Assembly (NCBI GenBank): GCA_963835735.1
Contig: CAWIGP010000001.1
Coordinates: 186,001 to 250,000 of the forward strand
DNA from: DASQMT01 sp963835735
GTDB taxonomy: Bacteria > Actinomycetota > Thermoleophilia > Solirubrobacterales > Solirubrobacteraceae
Direction: 5' to 3'
Length of the DNA stretch: 64,000 bases
Both the position numbers and the translations under genes were made by a program. Below are positions 35,913-46,514 of this stretch, in pieces; within the stretch, counting starts at the first letter, position 1, and each line of letters starts with the position of its first letter. The notes under the pieces are model-generated. The model had not been told where the DNA came from and searched no databases. It saw only the letters and a list, made by a program, of their open reading frames with translations.

Positions 35913-37931
35913 GTGCCCGCCACACTGCTCCGCGAGCCGCTCGACGCGAGCGTCGCCCCGGCGCGCGCCGCGCTGATCCTGCGCGGTGAGGAGCGGCCGT
36001 TCGCGCTGATCGGCGCGTGGGCCGGCGGCGGCGCGCTGTTGGGCTCGCGGCCGGTGCGCGTGTCGGGTCCGGACGACGACCTGTTCGCGCTGCTCGACGA
36101 GCTGCCCGAAGTGACTGCGGCCGGTGGGGCAGTCGGCGGCGGCTGGGTCGGCTTCCTCGGCTTCGAGGCGCGTCACCGCGTCGAGCCCGGGCACCCGCCG
36201 CCGCCGCGGCCGGTGCCGCTGCCGGACGGCGCACTCTCGTTCTACGACCATGTCCTGCACATGGACGCCGCCGGCCGCTGGTGGTTCGAGGCGCTCGTGA
36301 CCCCCGAGCGCGAGGCGGCTATCGCGCGGCGCCGCGACGAGCTGGCCGCACGGCTGGCCGATCCGCCGCCCGCCCGGCCGTTCTCCACGCGCGACTGGCG
36401 CTGGACGCCGTCGGCGGCCGGTCACGCCGGGCTCGTGGAGGCGTGCCGCGAGCGGATCCGCGCCGGCGACCTGTTCCAGGCGAACCTCTGCATGCGGCTG
36501 CAGGGCCGGCTCGACGGCGACGCTTTCGACCTGTTCGCCGCGGCCGCCGAGGCGCTGCCGACGGACCGCGCCGCGTTCGTCGCCGGGCCGTGGGGGACGG
36601 TCGCGAGCCTGTCGCCCGAGCTGTTCCTGAGCCGCGCCGGGCGGACCGTCCGCAGCGCGCCGATCAAGGGCACGCGGCCCGCGGGCGGGCGCGCGGAGCT
36701 TGCCGCATCGGAGAAGGACCGCGCCGAGAACGTGATGATCGTGGACCTCGTGCGCAACGATCTCGGCCGCGTGTGCCGGCCGGGGACGGTGCGGGTGACC
36801 GCGCTGGCCGAGGTGCGCCCGCACGCGGGCGTCTGGCACATGGTCTCCGAGGTCGAGGGCGAGCTGCGCGACGAGGTCGGCGACGGCGGGCTGCTGCGCG
36901 CGACGTTCCCGCCCGGCTCGGTCACGGGCGCGCCCAAGCTGGCCGCGCTCGATGTGATCGCGGAGCTCGAGTCGACCGGCCGCGAGGCCTACACGGGCGC
37001 GATCGGCTTCGCGAGCCCGCTCGCCGGGCTGGAGCTCAGCGTCGCGATCCGCACCTTCGAGGTGCGCGGGCCGCGGATCTGGCTCGGCGCCGGCGGCGGG
37101 ATCGTGGCCGACTCAAGCGGCGCCGACGAGGCGCGCGAGGCGGCGGCGAAGGCCGCGCCGCTGCTGGCCGCGATCGGCGCCGAGCCACCGCCCACAGCGG
37201 AGCCGCTCCCGCTGCGCTCGGCTCCGCCCTCACGCGCACCGGACTCCGCGACGTCCTCGCCGCCGGCCGCGAGCGGCCCGGCACCCGCGTATGTGCGGCG
37301 CGGGCCGCGGCCGGTGCCGCGGCCGGACCCCGCGGCCGGCCTGTACGAGACCGTGCTGGTCGAGCGCGGCGAGCCGCGCCATCTTCGCGACCATCTCGCG
37401 CGACTCGCCGCGAGCCTGCGCGCGCTTTACGGGCGGCCGCTGCCGGGCGAGCTGGCCAGCCGCGCCGCCGCCGCCGCGCGAGGGCACGAGCGGGCGCGGC
37501 TGCGGATCGACGTGATCCCCGGCGAGGACGCGACCCTGGAGGTGACGCCGCTCGGACACCTCGCGCCGGCGGTGCTGCGTGCGGTCGTCCTCCCCGGCGG
37601 CCTCGGCGCGCACAAGTGGCGCGACCGGACGCTGCTTGAATCGCACGAGGAAGACGATCCGGCCACGCTCCCGCTGCTGCTCGACGCCGACGGCTACGTG
37701 CTCGAGGCGAGCCGCACCAGCATCGTCGCCGAGGCGCACGACGGCGCGCTGTACACTCCGCCCGCGGACGGCCGGATCCTCCCGGGCGTGACCGTCGCGC
37801 GCACCGGCGCGCGGCCGCGCGCGCTCACGCTCGCCGACCTCGCCGACGCCCGCGCGATCCACGTGACCAGCGCACTGCGCGGCCGCGCCGCCGCGCGGCT
37901 CGCGGATGCGCGTCAGCGGTTACGGCCATAG
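35913..37931 (+). CDS. pabBC: Aminodeoxychorismate synthase component I fused to aminodeoxychorismate lyase
   Basis: 672 residues in one frame. Residues ~1-430 are a chorismate-binding PabB: WVGFLGFEARHRVE, FQANLCMRLQG, SLSPELFLSR, the signature PIKGTRPAGG and EVRPHAGVWHMVSEVEG, GSVTGAPK. A Pro/Ser linker (~430-465) leads to a PLP fold-type IV lyase (GLYETVLVERGEPRHLRDHLARL, pieces; late TRT-type motif VLEASRTSIVAEA). Together they turn chorismate and ammonia (from an unlinked PabA) into p-aminobenzoate for folate. folD lies 22 kb away. The longer open frame upstream of GTG 35913 is antisense to the epimerase-like gene. It overlaps the convergent small gene by 19 bp. Confidence 0.9.
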   Translation: MPATLLREPLDASVAPARAALILRGEERPFALIGAWAGGGALLGSRPVRVSGPDDDLFALLDELPEVTAAGGAVGGGWVGFLGFEARHRVEPGHPPPPRPVPLPDGALSFYDHVLHMDAAGRWWFEALVTPEREAAIARRRDELAARLADPPPARPFSTRDWRWTPSAAGHAGLVEACRERIRAGDLFQANLCMRLQGRLDGDAFDLFAAAAEALPTDRAAFVAGPWGTVASLSPELFLSRAGRTVRSAPIKGTRPAGGRAELAASEKDRAENVMIVDLVRNDLGRVCRPGTVRVTALAEVRPHAGVWHMVSEVEGELRDEVGDGGLLRATFPPGSVTGAPKLAALDVIAELESTGREAYTGAIGFASPLAGLELSVAIRTFEVRGPRIWLGAGGGIVADSSGADEAREAAAKAAPLLAAIGAEPPPTAEPLPLRSAPPSRAPDSATSSPPAASGPAPAYVRRGPRPVPRPDPAAGLYETVLVERGEPRHLRDHLARLAASLRALYGRPLPGELASRAAAAARGHERARLRIDVIPGEDATLEVTPLGHLAPAVLRAVVLPGGLGAHKWRDRTLLESHEEDDPATLPLLLDADGYVLEASRTSIVAEAHDGALYTPPADGRILPGVTVARTGARPRALTLADLADARAIHVTSALRGRAAARLADARQRLRP

Positions 37932-38206
37932 CGGGCCTTGTTGGCCTCGACGTCGAAGTAGCGGGCGCCGGGGCTCGCGTACCGGGCGGCGCGGTGCAGC
38001 CCGAGGGCGCGCATCGCCGCGGCCTTGTTCGCTTCGACGTCCTCACGGCCGCTGGTCGACTGCGCGGGCGGAAGCACGTGGGAGCCAGGGTGGTCGGAAA
38101 GCCCGACGACCGCCGCGCCGACGGTCGCGCACGTGACCGCGGCGACGGCCGCGACACTCGCGAGGCGCGGATGGCGGGGGGCGGAGAGGGTGGTGCTGAG
38201 CGGCAT
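37913..38206 (-). CDS. Small exported or membrane-anchored protein with duplicated DVEANKA motif
   Basis: 97 residues from ATG 38206, with a clear GGAG SD (GAGGAGACC) just upstream; the longer open frame is not needed. One hydrophobic segment (LASVAAVAAVTCATVGAAVVGL) acts as signal or anchor. The exported part contains EDVEANKAAAMRALG and FDVEANKARYGR, two copies of a short motif about 27 residues apart. Family not recognised. It is divergent from the SARP-like gene. Confidence 0.55.
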   Translation of the reverse strand: MPLSTTLSAPRHPRLASVAAVAAVTCATVGAAVVGLSDHPGSHVLPPAQSTSGREDVEANKAAAMRALGLHRAARYASPGARYFDVEANKARYGRNR

Positions 38207-38304
38207 GGTGGTCTCCTCGGAGACGTGGATGGCCGGGACGCTCCGCACCGTCGCGGCCGGCGCTTGCGCAGCTCTTGCGCTGCGCTCACACTCGCGGTGA
38301 GCGC

Positions 38305-40305
38305 ATGTCGCTAGAGATCGCGATCCTCGGCTCGCTGGAGCCGCGCGCGGACGGAGCGGTCGTCCGCGTGCCTGCCGGCAGGCAACGTGCGCTGCTGACA
38401 CTCCTTGCGCTGCAGGCGCCGCAGCCCGTCTTGGCCGATGCGGTGGCCGAAGCGCTCTGGCCCGGGTCCTCGTCCCATGAGGCGCTGCGCAACGTGCAGG
38501 TGACCGTCCCCGGCGCGCTTATCCCGGCGATCGCGGCGGCGCTTGGCGTCGAAGACGACGGCGGGCCGCTGGACGCTGCCATCGCCCGCCGGCTGCACGC
38601 GCGCCCGACGCTGCTGGTGCTCGACAACTTCGAGCGGCTCGTCGACGCGGCGCCGGCGGTCGATGCGCTGCTGGAGCGGACGCCTAGCACCCGCGTCCTG
38701 GTGACCAGCCAGCTGCCGCTGCGGGTGGCGCGCGAGCGGCTGCTGCGGTTGGACCCGCTCGCGCCGGACAGCGCAGCGGCGCTCTTCCACGAGCGCGCCC
38801 GCGCGGCCGCCGCCGACTACGACGCGAGCGAGCACGCACAGACGGTCGCGGCGATCTGCGCCCGGGTGGACGGGATGCCGCTGGGCGTCGAGCTGGCCGC
38901 CGCGCGCGTGTCGACGCTCGCGCCGGACGAGCTGCTCGCCCGCCTGGACGACTCGCTGGGCGTGCTCGCGCGCGGTCCGCGCGACCTCGCCGAGCGCCAT
39001 CGCAGCCTGCGGGCGGCGCTGCAATGGACGTACGACCTGCTGGAGCCGGAAGAGCAGACGCTGCTGGCCCGGCTGGCGGCGTTCGCCGGGCCGGCGCCGC
39101 TGGACGCCGTGGAGGCGGTCGCGGACGTTGCGGGGAAGCGCGGGCCGGTCGACGCACTCGAGGCGCTGAGCGGCCTCATCGACGCGTCGTTCCTCCGGCG
39201 CACGGACAGCCGGGAGCACGGCGTCCGCTACGCGGTGGCCCAGGCGGTGCGCGACTTCGCCGCCGAGCGGCTCGCCACCGAGGGCGAGGAGCAGGCGGTC
39301 CGCGACGCTCACGCGCAGCATGTCGCGGCGGTCGGCGGGACGTTCCGGGGCATGGGCACGCCGGACGCCGTCCAGCGGCGGGTCTTCGCGCTCGATGCCG
39401 AGTTCGGCGTAGCGCTCGCGTGGACGCGTGCGCACGCACCGGCGCTCCATACCAGCGTCGCCGCCGCGCTCGGGCTGGTCCTGATCGACTCGGCCCGTTC
39501 CCGGCAGGCCCATGAGGAGCTCGGGCTCATGATCGAGCGCTCCGGCATCGCGGGCGCCACCGGCGGATGGGCGGCGGTCGTGCGCGCCTATGCCGCGATC
39601 GTGCTGGGGTCACGGTCCGAGGCTGCGCTCGTGGACGCAGGTCTGGCGGCGCTGCGTGGGGCCGGTGATGACGCGCTCTACGGACGCGCGCTCGACCTCG
39701 CCGGCGTTTACTGGATGGCCTCCCAGGAGCCCGAGCGGGCGCTCGCGTACACCACCGAGGCGGTCGCGCTCGCGCGCCACGGCCCGGACCCGGTCGACCG
39801 TTTCTCGGCGCTCAACGACCACGGAAACAACCTCATCGAGCTGGGGCGGCTGGACGAGGCCGAGGCACTGCTGCGCGAGGCCGCGTCGCTGCTCCCACAG
39901 ATCGGCACGAGCGACCTCGACGCCGACGGCTTGTTCGACACGCTCGCGGCAGCCCGCGGCGACTGGGCGCGCGCGGCGCCCTTGTTCCTCGCGTACGCCG
40001 GGACCAGAGCCCGCGATCTGGGCGCAAAGGGCATGAACCTGCGCCACGTAGCGATCGCGCTCGCACAGCTCGGCGCCGACGAGGACGCGCTCGAGCTCGC
40101 GACCGCCGCGAACGCGATCAGCGCATCGGTCGGCGAGCCGCCCACCGATCCGCTCTCGGCGCGCTACGGGTCGGCGCTCGACGAGGCGCGCCGGCGGCTC
40201 GGCCCCGAGCGCACGGCGCGCGCAGTGGAACGGGGCGCCACGCTGCCTGAACGCGACAGCGCCGCCCGCGCGGCCGATATGGTCCGTGCGGCGGGCCTGA
40301 CCTGA
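38305..40305 (+). CDS. Degenerate SARP/LAL-type regulator lacking most of the DNA-binding domain and the P-loop
   Basis: 666 residues in one intact frame. The start (MSLEIAILGSLEPRADG, then GRQRALLTLLAL and LADAVAEALWPGSS) is the first half of an AfsR/SARP winged helix. It then jumps from RNVQVTV directly to VPGALIPAIAAALGV, which in full-length relatives lies inside the NB-ARC ATPase after the P-loop. Walker B (LLVLDNFERLV, near residue 102), the winged-helix of NB-ARC (LRAALQWTYDLL) and a tetratricopeptide-like C-terminus follow. The recognition helix, the transcriptional activation domain (BTAD) and Walker A are missing. An old internal deletion is inferred; ATP-dependent switching and DNA binding are doubtful. 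Confidence 0.7.
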   Translation: MSLEIAILGSLEPRADGAVVRVPAGRQRALLTLLALQAPQPVLADAVAEALWPGSSSHEALRNVQVTVPGALIPAIAAALGVEDDGGPLDAAIARRLHARPTLLVLDNFERLVDAAPAVDALLERTPSTRVLVTSQLPLRVARERLLRLDPLAPDSAAALFHERARAAAADYDASEHAQTVAAICARVDGMPLGVELAAARVSTLAPDELLARLDDSLGVLARGPRDLAERHRSLRAALQWTYDLLEPEEQTLLARLAAFAGPAPLDAVEAVADVAGKRGPVDALEALSGLIDASFLRRTDSREHGVRYAVAQAVRDFAAERLATEGEEQAVRDAHAQHVAAVGGTFRGMGTPDAVQRRVFALDAEFGVALAWTRAHAPALHTSVAAALGLVLIDSARSRQAHEELGLMIERSGIAGATGGWAAVVRAYAAIVLGSRSEAALVDAGLAALRGAGDDALYGRALDLAGVYWMASQEPERALAYTTEAVALARHGPDPVDRFSALNDHGNNLIELGRLDEAEALLREAASLLPQIGTSDLDADGLFDTLAAARGDWARAAPLFLAYAGTRARDLGAKGMNLRHVAIALAQLGADEDALELATAANAISASVGEPPTDPLSARYGSALDEARRRLGPERTARAVERGATLPERDSAARAADMVRAAGLT

Positions 40306-40314
40306 GCGGGTCGC

Positions 40315-41855
<1,541 letters not shown>

Positions 41856-41859
<4 letters not shown>

Positions 41860-43130
41860 GGGCGGGTTCCTCGGATCGAATGGTCCAGCAGCGTGATCGG
41901 GTGGAAGATCGGGAGGTCGCGCCCGTCGAGGTGCGCGGCGATCTGCAGCGCGCAGCCGGGGTTGCCGGCCGCCACGGCGTCGGCGCCGGTGGCGAGCAGG
42001 CTGGCCGCCTTGCGGGCGCCCAGCTCGGCCGCGGCGGCGGGCTGCACGAGGTTGTAGATGCCGGCCGAGCCGCAGCAGACCTCCCAGTCGGCCGGCTCGA
42101 GCAGCTCCAGCCCGGGGATGCCGCGCAGCAGTGAGCGCGGCTGGACGCGCACGCCCTGCGCGTGGGCGAGGTGACAGGCGTCGTGGTAGGCGACGCGCAG
42201 CGGGACCGGCCGGCGCGGCGCGACCGGCTCATGCTCGGCCAGCAGCTCGCTGACGTCGCGGACGCGCGCGGAGAACGCCGCCGCCCGTTCCGCCCATGCG
42301 GGGTCGTCGGCCAGCAGGTGCGCGTAGTCCTTCATCGCCGAGCCGCACCCGGCGACGTTGACCGCGACCGCGTCGAAGTCCTCGTAGGCGGCGATCGTCT
42401 TGCGTGCCAACGCCAGCGCCTCGTCCTCGACGCCCGCGTGCAGCTGCAGCGCGCCGCAGCAGCGCGGCTGCCGGGGGGCGTGGACCTCCCAGCCCTCGGC
42501 GCTCAGCACGCGCACGGTCGCGGCGTTGACGTCGCCGAAGAACACGCGCTGGACGCAGCCCTGCATCAGCGCGATCCGGCCCCGGCGGGCGCCGCGCGCC
42601 GGCGTGACCTCCGGCAGCTGCGCGATCGCGGCGCGCGGCGTCACCGGCGGCGCCAGCGCGAACATCGCCTGCAGCTCGGGCACGCGGTCCAGCCGCGGCG
42701 CGAGCGCGCGGTCGACGCCGAGCTTCTGCTGTGCCCACAGCAGCGGCGCGAGGGCGCGCAGACGGCCCGGATGCGTGAACAGCGCGAAGATCAGCCGGCG
42801 GTGCAGCCGCTCGCGGCGCGGGCGCGGGGCGTTGCGCTCGATCTGCGGCCGGGTCTGCTCGATCAGCTTGTCGTACCGCACGCCCGACGGGCAGGCGGTC
42901 ACGCAGGCCATGCAGCCGAGGCAGCGGTCGAAGTGCAGGCGCATCTCGTCCGACGTGTGCGAGCCCGGCTCGTTGCCGACGCGCATGAGCACGATGCGCC
43001 CGCGCGGCGAGTCCATCTCCTCCTCGAAGACCGAGTAGCTGGGGCAGGTCGGCAGGCAGAAGCCGCAGTGCACGCAGTCGGCGATCAGGTCGGGGTCCGG
43101 TGGGCGGCGCTCGTCCCAGGCGGTCTGCAG
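41856..43130 (-). CDS. glcF: Glycolate oxidase iron-sulfur subunit
   Basis: Electron-transfer subunit with two 4Fe-4S motifs (DCVHCGFCLPTCPSY and CLGCMACVTACPSG) and two CCG cysteine-rich domains (PRCCGALQ, VCCGSAG). The frame continues up to the TAG of glcE with no ATG or GTG ahead of the first cluster cysteine. GTG 43073 would drop that cysteine. I therefore place the start at CTG 43130, immediately after the glcE stop; relatives I know start MQTAWDE here. This is a rare start codon or a single-base error. About 424 residues. Confidence 0.85.
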
Positions 43131-44213
43131 CTAGATCCCTCCCACGAAGTTGCCGGGGCGGAAGACGCGCGCCGGGTCGAAGCGCTCCTTGACGCGCGCC
43201 ATCAGCGCGAGCGCGGCCGCGCCGGGCGCGGCCCAGGCCTCGGCGCGCAGGGCGGGCGGTGCGTCGAGCAGCGTGCAGGCGCGGGGGGAGAGTGCGCCGC
43301 GCGCGGCGGCGACCGACTCCTCGTCGGGCGGCAGCGCGAGCCAGAACAGGCCCAGCGCGGGCCGGCCGACGACCGCGGCGCCGGTGCGGCAGACCGCCGG
43401 AAGGTCGATCGCACGGCCGGAGACCTTGAGCACGCACTCGCCGCGCTGGTGGACGCGCTGGGCCATCCACAGCTCGTCGTCGTCTTCGGCGACCGCGGGC
43501 TGCTCGAGGCCCAGCTCGCCCATCCGGGTGACGGTCGCGGCCGCCTGCTCGGGCGCGGCGGCGCCGCTGAAGCGGACGAGCAGCCGGCCGGCGCCGTCGC
43601 GCCAGTCGACGTCGAGGCAGTCGGCCTCGAGCGGGTGCGACGCCAGCGCGATCGCGGCAGCGCCCAGGCGTTCGGGATCGTCGCTCGCGCCGACCGCGCT
43701 CGCCGTGCGGGGCGGGAGCGGATGCAGCCGCACCGCGACCCGCACGATCAGCCCGAGCGTGCCGAACGAGCCGATGAACAGCTTCGCCAGGTCGTAGCCC
43801 GCGACGTTCTTGATCACCTTCCCGCCCGACTTCGCCAGCGTGCCGTCGGAGAGCGCGACGGTGGTGCCGACGACGAGGTCGCGCATGCTGCCGTAGCGGT
43901 GGCGCAGCGGGCCGGAATCGTTCGTCGCCATCACGCCGCCGACCGTCGCAGCGTCGAGCAGCGCCGGGTCGAGCGCCAGCATCTGGCCGTGCTCCGCGAA
44001 CGCCGCCTGCGCCTCGGCGAGCGGCACGCCGGCCTCCAGCACCGCGGTGAAGTCGCCCACGTTGTGCTCGAGGATCCGGTTCAGCCCGCCGGTCTCGAGC
44101 GGCGTCGCCTCGTCGGCTGGTCCCCACGGCTTGGTCCCGCCGCCCTGCGGGCGGACCGGGCTATCGGCGGCGCGCAGCAGCTCCGCCGCCTCCCGTGCCG
44201 TCCCCGGCCTCAA
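43131..44213 (-). CDS. glcE: Glycolate oxidase FAD-binding subunit
   Basis: 360 residues with the PCMH-type FAD fold: VRPQGGGTKPWG, LEAGVPLAEAQAAFAEHGQ, ATVGGVMATNDSGPLRHRYG, and the late FDPARVFRPGNF. Chosen start TTG 44213 forms a TTGA overlap with the glcD stop; the longer frame to 44279 would overlap glcD by 70 nt without need. Its TAG is followed at once, in the same frame, by the glcF coding sequence. Confidence 0.85.
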   Translation of the reverse strand: MRPGTAREAAELLRAADSPVRPQGGGTKPWGPADEATPLETGGLNRILEHNVGDFTAVLEAGVPLAEAQAAFAEHGQMLALDPALLDAATVGGVMATNDSGPLRHRYGSMRDLVVGTTVALSDGTLAKSGGKVIKNVAGYDLAKLFIGSFGTLGLIVRVAVRLHPLPPRTASAVGASDDPERLGAAAIALASHPLEADCLDVDWRDGAGRLLVRFSGAAAPEQAAATVTRMGELGLEQPAVAEDDDELWMAQRVHQRGECVLKVSGRAIDLPAVCRTGAAVVGRPALGLFWLALPPDEESVAAARGALSPRACTLLDAPPALRAEAWAAPGAAALALMARVKERFDPARVFRPGNFVGGI

Positions 44214-45655
44214 AACCGCTCCGCGAGACCGGCCGCCTCGAGCGGATGCTGCCGGTACTCGCCCGGTACCTCCCCGCACAGCCGCGGTGTCGGCATCACC
44301 TTGCCGGGGTTCGCCAGCCCGGCCGGATCCCAGGCGCAGCGCAGCCGCTGGAACACGTCCAGGTCGGATTCGTCGAACATCTTCGGCATGTGGCGCTTCT
44401 TGTCGACGCCGATGCCGTGCTCGCCGGTGATCGAGCCGCCCGCGTCAAGGCACGCGTCGAGGATCAGGCCGGAGAGCTCCTCCGCGCGCTCGGCCTCGCC
44501 CTCCTTGCGCCCGTCGAAGCACACGAGCGGGTGCAGGTTCCCGTCGCCCGCGTGGAAGACGTTGGCCACGATCATCCCGTACTCCTCCGCGAGCGCGTCG
44601 ATCCGCGACAGCACGTCGGGCAGCGTCGTGCGCGGGATCACGCCGTCCTGCACGAAGTAGTTGGGCGCGATCCGGCCCATCGCGGGGAACGCGGCCTTGC
44701 GCGTCTTCCAGAACAGCTGGCGCTCGGCCTCGTCGCGCGCCACGCGTACGTCGTCCGAACCGCAGCGCTCACAGATCGCCACGACCTCGTCGAAGCGCGA
44801 CTCGCACGCGCGCTCGGCGCCGTCGAGCTCGACCAGCAGCGCGGCGCCACGGCCGACCGGATAGCCAGCATGCGCCATCCGCTCGCTCGCCTCGATCGCG
44901 ATCCGGTCCATCATCTCGATCGCTCCGGGGACGACGCCCGCCTGGACGATCTCCGACACCGCCTCGCCGGCCGCGTGGGTGGAGTCGAAGAACGCGACGA
45001 GCGTCCTGACGGACTCGGGGGCCGGTAGCACCCGGAGCCAGATCTTCGTGGCGATCCCCAGCGTGCCCTCCGAGCCGACGAACGCGCCGAGCAGGTCGTA
45101 GCCCGGCGGGTCGAGCTCCGGCCCGCCGAGCGTGACCAGCTCGCCGTCGGCCAGCACGATCTCCAGCCCGCACACGTAGTTCGTCGTGAAGCCGTACTTG
45201 AAGCAGTGCGCGCCGCCGGAGTTCTCGGCCACGTTCCCGCCGATCGAGCAGATGATCTGCGAGCTCGGGTCGGGCGGGTAGAAGAAGTCGGGCGCGACAG
45301 CGCTCGAGACGGCGAGGTTGGTGACGCCGGGCTCGACGCACACGCGCTGGTTGGGCAGGTCGACCTCCAGCACTCGCGACAGACGCGACGTCACGATCAG
45401 CGCGCCCTCGGCGATCGGCAGCGCGCCGCCGCTCAGCCCGGAGCCCGAGCCGCGCGCCACCCACGGCACGCCGGCCGCGGCGCACGCGCGCAGGCACGCC
45501 TGCACCTCCTCCGCGCTGCCCGGCAGGACGGCGACGCCGGGCCGCACCGCGTACTGCAGCAGGCCGTCCGACTCGTAGGTGCGCAGCTGGTGCTCGGCCG
45601 TGTAGCACCAACGCTCGCCGACGATCTCGCGCAGTCGGCCGCGAAGCTCCTCCAT
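44210..45655 (-). CDS. glcD: Glycolate oxidase catalytic subunit
   Basis: FAD-linked oxidase oxidising glycolate to glyoxylate. 481 residues from ATG 45655 (MEELRGRLREIVG): GSGSGLSGGALP, GGNVAENSGGAHCFKYG, VGSEGTLGIATKI, and the C-terminal VFHAGDGNLHP and GEHGIGVDKK are typical of the FAD-oxidase C family that includes D-lactate dehydrogenases. Neighbouring glcE, glcF and aceB point to glycolate. An upstream in-frame start at 45685 is less likely. It opens the four-gene minus-strand operon. Confidence 0.92.
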   Translation of the reverse strand: MEELRGRLREIVGERWCYTAEHQLRTYESDGLLQYAVRPGVAVLPGSAEEVQACLRACAAAGVPWVARGSGSGLSGGALPIAEGALIVTSRLSRVLEVDLPNQRVCVEPGVTNLAVSSAVAPDFFYPPDPSSQIICSIGGNVAENSGGAHCFKYGFTTNYVCGLEIVLADGELVTLGGPELDPPGYDLLGAFVGSEGTLGIATKIWLRVLPAPESVRTLVAFFDSTHAAGEAVSEIVQAGVVPGAIEMMDRIAIEASERMAHAGYPVGRGAALLVELDGAERACESRFDEVVAICERCGSDDVRVARDEAERQLFWKTRKAAFPAMGRIAPNYFVQDGVIPRTTLPDVLSRIDALAEEYGMIVANVFHAGDGNLHPLVCFDGRKEGEAERAEELSGLILDACLDAGGSITGEHGIGVDKKRHMPKMFDESDLDVFQRLRCAWDPAGLANPGKVMPTPRLCGEVPGEYRQHPLEAAGLAERF

Positions 45656-45681
45656 CGGTCGGACGATACCCGCCCGGGCGC

Positions 45682-46428
45682 TCACTCCGCGGGATGCAGG
45701 GCGAGGCCGAACAGCAGATCGCGGTCGTAGATCTGATGGCCCGGGATGCCCTCCAGGTCACCCGCGACCTTCAGGGACAGCCGCGCGCCCGCCGGGATGG
45801 CGGCCGTCGCGCCGCCCGAGTCGCACGTGGTGGCCGGCGTCGTGATCGTGCACGCCACGGCGGTGTCGGCGCCGGCGACCCGTAGCGTGACCGTTGCGCT
45901 GCCCGGGTCCATGCAGGCGCTCGGCGTGAGGTCGTCATCGCACGGATAGAGCGTCAGCGCCACGCTGAGGTCGCGCGCGGTCGTCGCCGTCGCGGGAGCG
46001 AGGACCTGCGTGTCCTCCTCCTCCTCGTCGTCGTCGGCGACGCCGATTCCCGTGGTGCTGCCGAAGAACGTGATCGCCGGCCCGTCCTGGGACGCGACGT
46101 CGTCCAGGCGCCCGGAGGCGAGCGTGACGCCAGGCCCCGGCTCGCCGTCGAAGCCGTCGAAACCGTCGAAGCCGTCCTCGCCCGGCTCGCCGTCCCGGCC
46201 GCCGCGCAGCACGCCGCGGCGGAAGTCGACCGCCCGCAGCGAGCGGTTCTCGATGTCGCGGGACTGCAGGGAGGAGTCCTTGAGGTCGGCGCCTGTCAGC
46301 GACCCGTCCCTGACGTCGCGGCCCGTGACCTTCGCGGCCGCGTACGAGGTGCCCCCGAGCGCGATGACGACCGCGATCGTCGCCATCGTGTTTGCGTAGG
46401 TGAGGCGCCGGCGGATGACGTCGAACAT
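45682..46428 (-). CDS. Secreted protein with short collagen-like segment
   Basis: 248 residues; SD GGAGGAT precedes ATG 46428. N-terminal ANTMATIAVVIALGGTSYAA is a signal/anchor I have seen repeatedly in Thermoleophilia, followed by KVTGRDVRDGSLTGADLKDSSL-type ladder sequence (given in part), a Gly-x-y stretch (DGEPGEDGFDGFDGFDGEPG), an acidic loop (DDDEEEEDT) and a C-terminal beta domain with four cysteines. The role is probably at the cell surface; unknown in detail. Confidence 0.7.
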   Translation of the reverse strand: MFDVIRRRLTYANTMATIAVVIALGGTSYAAAKVTGRDVRDGSLTGADLKDSSLQSRDIENRSLRAVDFRRGVLRGGRDGEPGEDGFDGFDGFDGEPGPGVTLASGRLDDVASQDGPAITFFGSTTGIGVADDDEEEEDTQVLAPATATTARDLSVALTLYPCDDDLTPSACMDPGSATVTLRVAGADTAVACTITTPATTCDSGGATAAIPAGARLSLKVAGDLEGIPGHQIYDRDLLFGLALHPAE

Positions 46429-46496
46429 CGATCCTCCTTCGGTACGCGCCGCCCGAACCGACTCTAGTCCTGGGGGATGCCCGGCGCCAGTCCACG

Positions 46497-46502
46497 TAGT
46501 CT
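46497..46502 (+). promoter_or_regulatory. Putative -10 box of lutA
   Basis: TAGTCT, 12 nt before GTG 46515. Confidence 0.4.
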
Positions 46503-46514
46503 CTCCGCATCGCC

